Below, piece by piece: positions 1 to 6,132 of a stretch of 12,711 nucleotides of DNA. Under the pieces are notes generated by a model, which saw only the letters and a list, made by a program, of their open reading frames with translations, did no database searches and was not told the origin of the DNA. The stretch lies in the NCBI GenBank assembly GCA_023431385.1, contig JAEYWA010000189.1:1-12711 (forward strand), written 5' to 3'. How positions within the stretch are numbered: the stretch's first letter is position 1; every line of letters begins with the position of its first letter. The DNA comes from Bacillota bacterium (GTDB lineage: Bacteria; Bacillota; Clostridia; Acetivibrionales; DSM-1351). A program made the translations under genes and the position numbers.

Positions 1-92
1 AGCTGCTTTTCTCTGTCCCACAACAGATAATTGAAGGAAATAAGTATTGCGATCAGAAATATAAAAACGACGACAATAATAAACTTTTTCAT
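1..92 (-). CDS. N-terminal fragment of a small single-pass membrane or exported protein, unknown function
   Basis: The first 30 codons of a minus-strand gene are visible; the rest lies beyond the left edge. The ATG at 90-92 is preceded by a strong ribosome binding site (AAGGAGAGG on the minus strand, about 4 nt upstream). The protein begins MKKF and continues into a run of about 15 hydrophobic residues (I, V, F, L, A), then a more polar stretch ending NYLLWDREKQ. This fits an N-terminal membrane anchor or uncleaved signal sequence with the remainder outside the membrane. It is in the same orientation as tatD, 128 bp downstream of the tatD stop. I do not recognise the family from this fragment. 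The reading frame and start are well supported; the function is unknown. Confidence 0.7.
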   Translation of the reverse strand, partial: MKKFIIVVVFIFLIAILISFNYLLWDREKQ

Positions 93-120
93 AATTCCTC
101 TCCTTAAGAATCAAATAAGA

Positions 121-192
121 CTTATTATAACGCATCGGTTCAATTGAACACATCCGTTCAATAGGACGCGTCCTTTCAATAGAAATCTTTCA
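121..192. repeat. Degenerate 18-bp tandem repeat, four units, in front of the membrane-protein gene
   Basis: Four consecutive 18-bp units (121-138, 139-156, 157-174, 175-192) fit the plus-strand consensus TTCAATAGAACGCATCCG with about 13, 16, 15 and 13 matches. The hexamer TTCAAT recurs at exactly 139, 157 and 175. Inside the array are two perfect palindromes: GTTCAATTGAAC (138-149) and AGGACGCGTCCT (163-174). On the minus strand the unit nearest the membrane-protein gene contains TATAAT (129 to 124), a possible -10 element with no convincing -35. The array therefore sits where upstream operator sites of the partial gene would be expected. It could also be a decayed minisatellite. The repeat is seen directly; the regulatory role is inference. 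Confidence 0.6.
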
Positions 193-220
193 GGTTAAAG
201 AGAAATCATCTATAACCGTT

Positions 221-988
221 TTATTTCAATCCGAATACCTTCTTCGCATTTGCCAATGTTGTCTCTGCAACTTCAGACTCACTTATTCCCTTAATTTCAG
301 CAATTTTTCGAATAATGTGAACCAAATAGCCTGAATTGTTTCTTTTTCCCCGATATGGCTCCGGAGAAAGATAGGGGCTATCTGTTTCCACCAAAAGTCT
401 CTCCAGAGGAACAGCTTCTACAACTTCAATTGTTTTTCTGGCATTTTTAAAGGTAACAGGGCCGCCTATAGCAATATACAGATTCAGTTTAATCATGTCC
501 AAGGCCATCTGAGCGCTACCGGTGAAGCAATGAAATATTCCTCCCACCTGCTTTGCATCGGTCTTCTTAAGTATATTTATTGTGTCCTCATGAGCATCCC
601 TGTCATGAATAATAATTGGCAGCCTTAATTCCTTAGCAAGTTCTATCTGCCTTTCAAACCAGTATTTTTGAATATCTCTCGGTGAATTGTCGTAATAATA
701 ATCCAGACCTATTTCACCAATAGCTACAACTTTCTCTTTTTTAGACAGTATTCTTATTTTGTTTATTAAATCTTCGTTCATTTTATCTGCATCATGAGGA
801 TGTATTCCGAGTGCAGCATAAATAAACGGATATTTATCGGATAGTTCAATACAAGCCTCAAGGGATTCGGGACTTGCACCGGCATTTAATATATATGAGA
901 TTCCATCCTGATGAAGCTGCTTTAACAAAGCATCTCTATCTTCATCAAAGCGCTCATCATCATAGTGTGCATGTGTGTCAAAAATCAA
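221..988 (-). CDS. tatD: TatD family metal-dependent DNase/hydrolase
   Basis: The 255-residue protein has the usual length of the TatD family: cytoplasmic TIM-barrel hydrolases of the amidohydrolase superfamily with metal-dependent 3'-5' exonuclease/DNase activity. All metal ligands are visible: H6 and H8 (DTHAHYD), E92 (GEIGLDYY), H128 (IIIHDRD), H153 (FHCFTGS) and D203 (ETDSPYL). The start is a TTG at 986-988, chosen because AAAGGTG lies 5 nt upstream and the barrel begins immediately at MIFDTHAH. It lies 161 bp downstream of metG on the same strand, an arrangement frequent in Firmicutes (metS-yabD in Bacillus). A possible promoter lies in the gap, so it may be transcribed both with metG and alone. 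Nothing is missing from the catalytic core. Family assignment is secure; the physiological substrate is not. Confidence 0.95.
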   Translation of the reverse strand: MIFDTHAHYDDERFDEDRDALLKQLHQDGISYILNAGASPESLEACIELSDKYPFIYAALGIHPHDADKMNEDLINKIRILSKKEKVVAIGEIGLDYYYDNSPRDIQKYWFERQIELAKELRLPIIIHDRDAHEDTINILKKTDAKQVGGIFHCFTGSAQMALDMIKLNLYIAIGGPVTFKNARKTIEVVEAVPLERLLVETDSPYLSPEPYRGKRNNSGYLVHIIRKIAEIKGISESEVAETTLANAKKVFGLK

Positions 989-1041
989 ATTATCACCTTT
1001 TTATTTTTTACTCTGAAGTTCTAAATACGATATATACATTT

Positions 1042-1071
1042 ATTATAGTACTCCCGGATAAAATTTTCTAA
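1042..1071 (-). promoter_or_regulatory. Possible sigma-A promoter for tatD
   Basis: On the minus strand a perfect TATAAT (1047 to 1042) follows a poor -35, TTAGAA (1071 to 1066), with an 18-bp spacer. It lies about 55 bp upstream of the tatD start, between metG and tatD. No strong terminator was found after metG, so read-through from metG is also likely. Confidence 0.3.
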
Positions 1072-1149
1072 ATTGGATTGCCCATAAAGTAATTGCGGGG
1101 AAAAATTAACTCATTTCACAAGTTTTAGCAGTTAAATAATTATTTCCAC

Positions 1150-3174
1150 CTAGCCTACATGTGCTCCGCTTGGCATGTCCTTATCCAAAGTTACCAGAGA
1201 CAACCCGTTTTCATCTGAAGCCGCAAGTATCATTCCTTGGGATTCAATACCTCTGAGTTTTGCAGGTTTAAGGTTTGCTACCAGTATCAAGGTCTTTCCT
1301 ACCATTTCTTCAGGTGTGTAGTATTTTGCTATACCAGATACAACCTGTCTAACCTCGCTACCAACCTGCAGCTGCATTTTCAGCAGTTTATCGGCCTTTT
1401 CAACCTTTTCGGCCTCCAGTACTTTTGCAACCCTGAGTTCTACCTTGGCAAAATCGTCTATGGTTATCAGGTTGGCATAAGTTTCGTCTACTGCCTGCTC
1501 GCCAGTATGTTTTTCAGTTCCTTGAGCTTTATCTGCCTTACTGGATTTCTGTGCTTCTTTTGGCTTTTCAGCTTCAACAGTCTTGGTAAGCTCTGAGGCC
1601 TTTTCCACCATCTTTTCAATCTCTTCCAGTTCCTTTTTCAAATCTATTCTGGGAAAGATGACCTCTCCCTTATTTACACTTGCGCCTACAGGATATACTC
1701 CCCATTCCTTGGCTTTTTCCCATTCAACGAGACTCTTGTCATTTATACCCAGCTGGTTCCAAATTTTTTCAGGTGTTTCAGGCATAAAGGGTTGTATAAG
1801 AACTGAAATAATTCTTAAGCTTTCGGCAAGATTGTACATTACCTGAGCCAGTCTAGGACTGTTTGCTTCATCCTTCGCCAAAACCCAGGGCATTGTTTCA
1901 TCAATATATTTATTTGTTCTTGACACCGCTCTCCATATTTCGGTCAGTGCGGTACTAAACTGCAGTCTATCCAAAAGTTCTTCCACTTTTCCGGGAGTTT
2001 CTCTTACAAGTCCTATAAGATCGCTGTCATATTCGCCCGAAGCTCTATTTGCAGGAATTGATCCTCCAAAGTATTTGTCTATCATGGCTACAGTTCTGCT
2101 TACCAGATTTCCAAGGTCATTTGCCAAATCCGAATTTATCCGGTTTATAAGTGCTTCATTAGAAAATACACCGTCTGAGCCGAAAGGAACTTCTCTAAGC
2201 AGGAAGTATCTTATTGCGTCCAGTCCGTATTTATCCACCAATATCTGAGGGTCAACAACATTACCCTTTGATTTTGACATTTTACCGCCTTCAAGAAGCA
2301 ACCAGCCATGTCCGTAAACCTGCTTCGGTAGAGGCAGATCGAGGGCCATAAGCATTGCAGGCCAAATTATTGTGTGGAATCTTACTATTTCCTTTCCAAC
2401 AAGGTGAACATCAGCAGGCCAATATTTTTTAAAAAGAGAATCATCCTGTGCCGAGTAACCTAGAGCAGTAATATAATTGGACAATGCATCTATCCATACA
2501 TATACCACATGCTTTTCATCAAAGGATACCGGAACCCCCCAGTTGAAGGTGGTTCTTGATACGGCAATATCCTCAAGCCCCGGTCTCAGAAAATTGTTGA
2601 GCATTTCATTCTGTCGTGAAACAGGCTGAATAAAATCTGGATTTTCCTCAATATGCTTTATAAGTCTGTCCTGATATTTTGATAGTCTGAAGAAATAGCT
2701 TTCCTCTTTTGTAAGTTCTACTTCACGTCCGCAATCAGGGCATTTTCCGTCCACCAATTGGGTTTTTGTCCAAAAGGATTCGCAAGGGGTACAGTACCAG
2801 CCTTCGTATTCACTTTTGTAAATATCTCCCTGATCGTACAGCTTTTTAAATATTTTTTGAACAGCTTCAACATGCTCGTCGTCAGTTGTTCTTATAAATT
2901 TGTCATTGGTTATCTTCATCAGTTTCCAAAGGTCCTTGATACCTGAAACAATTTCATCGACATACTGCTTTGGAGTTATTCCCTTTTCTTCGGCTTTTCT
3001 CTGGATTTTCTGACCATGTTCATCAGTTCCGGTCAAAAACATTACATCGTAGCCCTTCAGCCTCTTGTATCTGGATACTGCATCGGCCGCAACAGTTGTA
3101 TATGAATGTCCTATGTGTAGCTTTCCACTTGGGTAATAGATAGGTGTTGAAATATAATAGGTTTTTTTAGACAT
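1150..3174 (-). CDS. metG: Methionyl-tRNA synthetase
   Basis: This 674-residue class I aminoacyl-tRNA synthetase charges tRNA-Met in the cytoplasm, using ATP and methionine. The HIGH signature is at residues 20-23 and KMSKS at 298-302 in the Rossmann catalytic domain. A zinc knuckle with cysteines 128, 131, 145 and 148 (CTPC and CPDC) is complete. An alpha-helical anticodon-binding domain follows (roughly 340-500), then a Lys/Glu/Ala-rich linker (about 525-565). The C-terminal OB-fold tRNA-binding domain (about 570-674, from ITIDDFAKVELRVAKVLEAE) is the Trbp111/EMAPII-like module that mediates dimerisation in bacterial MetRS. The ATG at 3172-3174 has a near-perfect GAGGAGGAA ribosome binding site. 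tatD follows on the same strand. The gene is complete and unremarkable. Confidence 0.98.
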   Translation of the reverse strand: MSKKTYYISTPIYYPSGKLHIGHSYTTVAADAVSRYKRLKGYDVMFLTGTDEHGQKIQRKAEEKGITPKQYVDEIVSGIKDLWKLMKITNDKFIRTTDDEHVEAVQKIFKKLYDQGDIYKSEYEGWYCTPCESFWTKTQLVDGKCPDCGREVELTKEESYFFRLSKYQDRLIKHIEENPDFIQPVSRQNEMLNNFLRPGLEDIAVSRTTFNWGVPVSFDEKHVVYVWIDALSNYITALGYSAQDDSLFKKYWPADVHLVGKEIVRFHTIIWPAMLMALDLPLPKQVYGHGWLLLEGGKMSKSKGNVVDPQILVDKYGLDAIRYFLLREVPFGSDGVFSNEALINRINSDLANDLGNLVSRTVAMIDKYFGGSIPANRASGEYDSDLIGLVRETPGKVEELLDRLQFSTALTEIWRAVSRTNKYIDETMPWVLAKDEANSPRLAQVMYNLAESLRIISVLIQPFMPETPEKIWNQLGINDKSLVEWEKAKEWGVYPVGASVNKGEVIFPRIDLKKELEEIEKMVEKASELTKTVEAEKPKEAQKSSKADKAQGTEKHTGEQAVDETYANLITIDDFAKVELRVAKVLEAEKVEKADKLLKMQLQVGSEVRQVVSGIAKYYTPEEMVGKTLILVANLKPAKLRGIESQGMILAASDENGLSLVTLDKDMPSGAHVG

Positions 3175-3267
3175 ATTTCCTCCTCATTTGTCAACAATAA
3201 TCGCAATGTATGCAAAAATAGATATTAATTTTTATTATTGTTTTATATAAATAATTGTTCCCTAACA

Positions 3268-3276
3268 TGGTATAAT
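3268..3276 (+). promoter_or_regulatory. Extended -10 promoter for the YtpB-like gene
   Basis: TGGTATAAT (3268-3276) matches the extended -10 form TGnTATAAT exactly. There is no good -35 at 16-18 bp, which is usual for this class. The predicted start is near 3283. It faces the metG promoter, so the two predicted transcripts overlap at their 5' ends. Confidence 0.5.
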
Positions 3277-3283
3277 TTTATAG

Positions 3284-3300
3284 GTAGTACTCATTACTAC
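3284..3300. repeat. Inverted repeat between two face-to-face promoters
   Basis: GTAGTA (3284-3289) and TACTAC (3295-3300) form a 6-bp perfect inverted repeat around CTCAT. It covers the predicted start points of both the metG transcript (about 3292, minus) and the YtpB-like gene transcript (about 3283, plus). It also touches the metG -10. It could be an operator or a short 5' hairpin. Confidence 0.4.
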
Positions 3301-3327
3301 TATACATATTTGTTTTCATTTTTTCAA
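3299..3327 (-). promoter_or_regulatory. Sigma-A type promoter for metG
   Basis: On the minus strand, -35 TTGAAA (3327 to 3322) and -10 TATAGT (3304 to 3299) are separated by 17 bp. Transcription would start near 3292, giving a leader of about 118 nt before metG. No T-box or SAM riboswitch architecture is recognisable in that short AT-rich leader. Confidence 0.55.
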
Positions 3328-3436
3328 GGAGAATATTTCTGGAGCAGCCTGGGGTCAGAAGTCCGCTTTTTGTAGACAGGAGTCGGTAGTTGGAAGTATG
3401 ATAATAGGTTTTATTAAAAACGAAAGGTTTTCCAAT

Positions 3437-4495
3437 ATGATTAGTATTATAAAAGGTATAGGATATTACCGGATTTTTACCAAATACATCTACCCCGTGG
3501 TAGATAAGAGACTCAGAGAATGTCACAAATATTCGAAACGTATAAAAAAGCTGTCTATCAAATCTGCCTCCCGGGAGGCTCTTGAGAAGAACAGGTTTGA
3601 TGCAGCAGTTTCCTCCATATGCATGCTACATCCTGATATAAATGTCCCAACTGCTGCAGATGTGGTTTTTTCGTTTCAGGCTATCGTCCAGTACCTTAAC
3701 ACACTATGCTCACGAAATTCTACCTGTACTGAAGCCTTTGTCAGAGTGATATTCTCCTCATTAAAAGATGCCTTTAATCTGCGAAGTGATTCATATGAAA
3801 ACTACTTCACCTTTTTCCCGTCCAAGGATGACAATGGCTATTTGACGATACTTGTAGAAAAATGCCGACAGAAGGTGTTATCGCTTCCGTCCTACGGTAT
3901 AGTACGTGATCAGATATCGGCCTTTCTGGCACTTTTCATTGATTTGCAGATCACAAAATTCTCCTCGGATGACAATACCAAGGAAGTAAACCTAATTAAA
4001 TGGAGTTCTGCCCACGGTCAGAAGTACCCTGACCTATCAAGCTGGGAGTTCTGCATGGCAGTTGATTCCACATTAAGTATTCAGCTTTTGCTTTCCTTAG
4101 CCACTGTTCCCGACCTGACCGAGCAAAACGCTGAAACCTTGAATAATTTATTCTTTCCGTGGGTCTGTTGCATCCATAAGATTCTGGAGGGCTACATTAA
4201 TTATAATGATGATTTATATTCCGGTAATATAAACTACGATTTTTATTATGAAAATTTAAAGGAATATGAACAAAGACTGATTTTCTTTATCAATAAAGCA
4301 TCAAGGCTTAAGGCATCAAACTCCAAATATATAAATACAGCCGTTAAATATCTATTGAGTATATATATTACGCACCCCAAGGCTAGCGAGGGTATGAACA
4401 GTATAACAAGCAAAGCCTTGTCAAAGGCAGGCGGAAGAAGAATGTTCATTTATACTACTGTAATAAACCTGCTCAGGACAAAAAAGTATTTTTAG
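3437..4495 (+). CDS. YtpB/DUF2600 family protein (tetraprenyl-beta-curcumene synthase-like) with altered active-site motifs
   Basis: The protein resembles Bacillus YtpB, a class IB (large) terpene synthase that cyclises tetraprenyl diphosphate for C35 terpenes. Landmarks, numbered from this start, are VVFSFQAIVQYLNTLCSR (about 77-93), KDDNGYLTILVEKC (130-143), WEFCMAVDSTL, FFPWVCCIHKILEGYINYNDD (to 259), YDFYY, and the C-terminal KAGGRRMFIY. In the family the Mg-diphosphate motifs read DYLDNLxD and DY(F/L/W)IDxxED. Here they are QYLNTLCS (Q85, N88, S92) and EGYINYNDD (E251, N255, D258, D259), so most acidic ligands are replaced. I prefer the ATG at 3437 (352 aa): AAAGG lies 9 nt upstream and the length fits the family. 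The upstream ATG at 3398 (365 aa) lacks a well-spaced site. It diverges from metG and converges on spmB with abutting stop codons. Family membership is fairly sure; catalysis is doubtful. Confidence 0.85.
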   Translation: MISIIKGIGYYRIFTKYIYPVVDKRLRECHKYSKRIKKLSIKSASREALEKNRFDAAVSSICMLHPDINVPTAADVVFSFQAIVQYLNTLCSRNSTCTEAFVRVIFSSLKDAFNLRSDSYENYFTFFPSKDDNGYLTILVEKCRQKVLSLPSYGIVRDQISAFLALFIDLQITKFSSDDNTKEVNLIKWSSAHGQKYPDLSSWEFCMAVDSTLSIQLLLSLATVPDLTEQNAETLNNLFFPWVCCIHKILEGYINYNDDLYSGNINYDFYYENLKEYEQRLIFFINKASRLKASNSKYINTAVKYLLSIYITHPKASEGMNSITSKALSKAGGRRMFIYTTVINLLRTKKYF

Positions 4496-5026
4496 CTATC
4501 CGAAAATAAAACGACAAGCCCACAGTGATGCGATTACACTGATAATATCGGCCATTATCGCCGCCAACAAAGTGTATCTAATGTTTTTCACACCAACCGA
4601 GCCATAGTAAACTGCCAGTGTATAAAAAATCGTCTCTGTAGACCCCATCATAGTGGCTGCTACACGGCCTTCGTATGTGTCAGGCCCAAAGGCTTTGATA
4701 ATTTCTGTAACAAAAGCAAAGGAGGCACTCCCTGAGATGGGCCTAAGCAATGCAAGCGGCGCAACTTCAGGTGGCATCCCCAGCAGATCTATCACCGGAC
4801 GCAGTAATAGTATAAGCAGGTCAAGCGCCCCAGAGGCCTTGAAAACTCCTACTGCAACTAATAGTCCCACAAGAGATGGTATTATTTTTATTACTGTTTC
4901 TATACCGTCCTTAGCACCCTCTATAAATAAATCATATGCTTTAACTTTCTTTAATACAGCTGCAAGTAATAATATAATGAAGATTGCCGGTATAGCGTAG
5001 TCCGATACCTGTCTTATTATCCCCAT
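4496..5026 (-). CDS. spmB: Spore maturation protein B
   Basis: This 176-residue integral membrane protein belongs to the nucleoside-recognition/Gate domain family. SpmB, together with SpmA, is needed for proper dehydration of the spore core and spore heat resistance in Bacillus and Clostridium perfringens. Hydrophobic segments are visible at about 10-26, 46-62, 68-80, 124-142 and 150-172. The conserved family stretches RPISGSAS (95-102) and GSTETIFYTLAVYYGS (128-143) are present. The ATG at 5024-5026 follows GGAG at a spacing of 9 nt. It lies 103 bp downstream of spmA on the same strand. Its TAG stop abuts the stop of the convergent YtpB-like gene, leaving no room for a terminator between them. 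Length matches the family. Confidence 0.95.
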   Translation of the reverse strand: MGIIRQVSDYAIPAIFIILLLAAVLKKVKAYDLFIEGAKDGIETVIKIIPSLVGLLVAVGVFKASGALDLLILLLRPVIDLLGMPPEVAPLALLRPISGSASFAFVTEIIKAFGPDTYEGRVAATMMGSTETIFYTLAVYYGSVGVKNIRYTLLAAIMADIISVIASLWACRFIFG

Positions 5027-5129
5027 AGCTTATAACTCCATCGTCCTTTAAACTTTACACCGCTCTCAGGGCATTAGGCCACTGCTGTCTTAAGCATCTC
5101 CTGATTGCGCCTTAACCACCAACTTCTGT
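5027..5129 (-). other. spmA-spmB spacer without recognisable gene
   Basis: These 103 bp separate spmA from spmB. Apart from the spmB ribosome binding site, the only structure seen is a weak, bulged inverted repeat formed by TTAAG/CTTAA segments. No promoter, terminator or credible small gene was found. Confidence 0.4.
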
Positions 5130-5729
5130 CTACTTACTACTGCTACCATCATCACTCCACACCTTAGATAAAAGCTTCGCAGCAATTATCCCCATTATTG
5201 TTGCGCAAACTGATGCAATCCATATGCAAACAATTATTTCGGCAGGCTTTTTCGAGCCCTCAGCTGTACGCAGTGCTATAATGCTGGCAGGTACCAGCTG
5301 TATTGCGGCCGTATTCATAACCAGGAACATACACATGGAATCAGAAGCAGTTTTCTTATCCTTATTTAAAGTCTGAAGCTCGTTCATAGCCTTAATTCCC
5401 AATGGGGTGGCCGCATTTCCCAACCCCAGGAAATTGGCAACCAGGTTCATTACTATAGCTCCCAATGCCGGGTGGTCCTTTGGTATTCCAGGATACAGAA
5501 AATTCATAGCAGGTCGCACAATTCTGCTTATCCCTGTTACCAAGCCACTTTTTTCGGCCACTTTCATCAATCCCGTCCAAAGGCACATTACTCCAAGAAG
5601 TCCTATGCACACAGCCACAGCTGATTGTGCAGAATCCATCGCAGCCTTTGTAACCTGGTCAATTCTCCCGTTTATTATCCCCACTGTAAAACCTATAAGA
5701 AGTAATCCCATCCAAATATAATTTAGCAT
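5130..5729 (-). CDS. spmA: Spore maturation protein A
   Basis: This 199-residue membrane protein is the partner of SpmB, from the same nucleoside-recognition/Gate domain family, acting in spore core dehydration. Residues 5-20 and 36-55 are hydrophobic. The family signature NLVANFLGLGNAATPLG spans 95-111, then MNTAAIQLVPASIIALR (138-154) and a final membrane segment (165-185), ending in a polar tail. I chose the ATG at 5727-5729 because AGAGGTGAAT lies just upstream and the protein then begins MLNYIWMG, as SpmA proteins do. An in-frame ATG at 5766-5768 would add 13 residues but has no ribosome binding site. It is first in a two-gene spmA-spmB unit. Presence of the pair indicates an endospore former. 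Confidence 0.95.
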   Translation of the reverse strand: MLNYIWMGLLLIGFTVGIINGRIDQVTKAAMDSAQSAVAVCIGLLGVMCLWTGLMKVAEKSGLVTGISRIVRPAMNFLYPGIPKDHPALGAIVMNLVANFLGLGNAATPLGIKAMNELQTLNKDKKTASDSMCMFLVMNTAAIQLVPASIIALRTAEGSKKPAEIIVCIWIASVCATIMGIIAAKLLSKVWSDDGSSSK

Positions 5730-5759
5730 ATTCACCTCTAAACTCAGGAAAACCCTTTT

Positions 5760-5787
5760 ATAACCCATAAGTTAAACCAAGGGTTAT
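5760..5787. repeat. Inverted repeat in the spmA leader
   Basis: ATAACCC (5760-5766) and GGGTTAT (5781-5787) form a 7-bp inverted repeat with a 14-nt loop. A second AACCC copy lies next to it at 5751-5755. It would fold in the spmA 5' leader if the predicted upstream promoter is used. Confidence 0.35.
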
Positions 5788-5823
5788 CTGTTATATAAAC
5801 TTTTCATATCATTGCCTCGTTAT

Positions 5824-5852
5824 TATATATGTGGACAGAGTCTCGATTATGT
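5824..5852 (-). promoter_or_regulatory. Possible sigma-E-like promoter for spmAB
   Basis: On the minus strand ACATAAT (5852 to 5846) and CATATATA (5831 to 5824) are 14 bp apart. This resembles the mother-cell sigma-E pattern (KMATATT, 14-15 bp, CATACAnT) with a few mismatches. It lies about 95 bp upstream of the chosen spmA start. Sigma-E control of spmAB is known in Bacillus; here it is inferred. Confidence 0.35.
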
Positions 5853-6132
5853 TCAGCCTGGTGAATACATGTTACCAGAAATCATTTGAATATAAGACCG
5901 GTAATTATTCTTCTTTTCACAGGTGTGCTTGAACCACAAAAACTGCTTAATTATGTGCATTTTAAGGTATTCACTCTAAATTTGTGATCTTGGGAGCAAG
6001 TAATATTTCTTAATTTTATATATGAATTTTACTGAAAAATAAAGATACTTCTTAAATTTAAACTTCTAAATCCAGCAAATCTTAATTACAATTGAGCTGT
6101 AAAACCAATCCAGCTAAAAAGGAGCAAAAATC
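5853..6132 (+). other. Leader and control region of the sugar ABC transporter operon
   Basis: This stretch has no gene. CTTAATT occurs three times (5946-5952, 6009-6015, 6081-6087) with a related CTTAAAT at 6051. AATCCAGC occurs twice (6069-6076 and 6107-6114). AGCTG (6095-6099) and CAGCT (6111-6115) form a short dyad before the ribosome binding site AAGGAG (6119-6124). No sigma-A promoter with both elements is convincing. That would suit an operon needing an activator such as the AraC-type regulator encoded downstream, whose family often binds direct repeats. No riboswitch fold was recognised. Confidence 0.35.

Noticed and set aside
121..192. CRISPR array
   Set aside because: The 18-bp units are contiguous and degenerate with no unique spacers, and no cas genes are nearby.
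1100..1145. TTAACT/AGTTAA inverted repeat after metG as a terminator
   Set aside because: It has a 6-bp AT-rich stem, a long loop and no T-run in the metG direction.
874..1846. Plus-strand open frames over tatD and metG, and similar overlapping frames elsewhere
   Set aside because: They lie antisense or out of frame to well-identified genes, lack ribosome binding sites and resemble no known family.
3175..3300. T-box or SAM riboswitch in the metG leader
   Set aside because: The leader is only about 118 nt, very AT-rich, and has no T-box sequence, terminator hairpin or recognisable aptamer helices.
3326..3389. A ribosome-binding-like AAGGAG (3326-3331) followed by a CTG-initiated 16-codon frame ending at 3389, or an ATT-initiated extension of the YtpB-like protein
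   Set aside because: It needs a CTG or ATT start, the ATT spacing is too short, the AAGGAG overlaps the metG -35, and homologues of the protein do not have such an extension.
5060..5100. Seven-codon frame (MLKTAVA) in the spmA-spmB spacer as a leader peptide
   Set aside because: Its GGAG touches the ATG with no usable spacing, and nothing around it suggests attenuation.
5730..5768. Longer spmA start at the ATG at 5766-5768
   Set aside because: There is no ribosome binding site, while the ATG at 5727-5729 has AGAGGTGAAT and gives the normal SpmA N-terminus.
5853..6132. Catabolite-responsive (cre) element upstream of the importer
   Set aside because: No stretch carries the central CG with flanking TGnAA/TTnCA well enough; the best candidates miss core positions.
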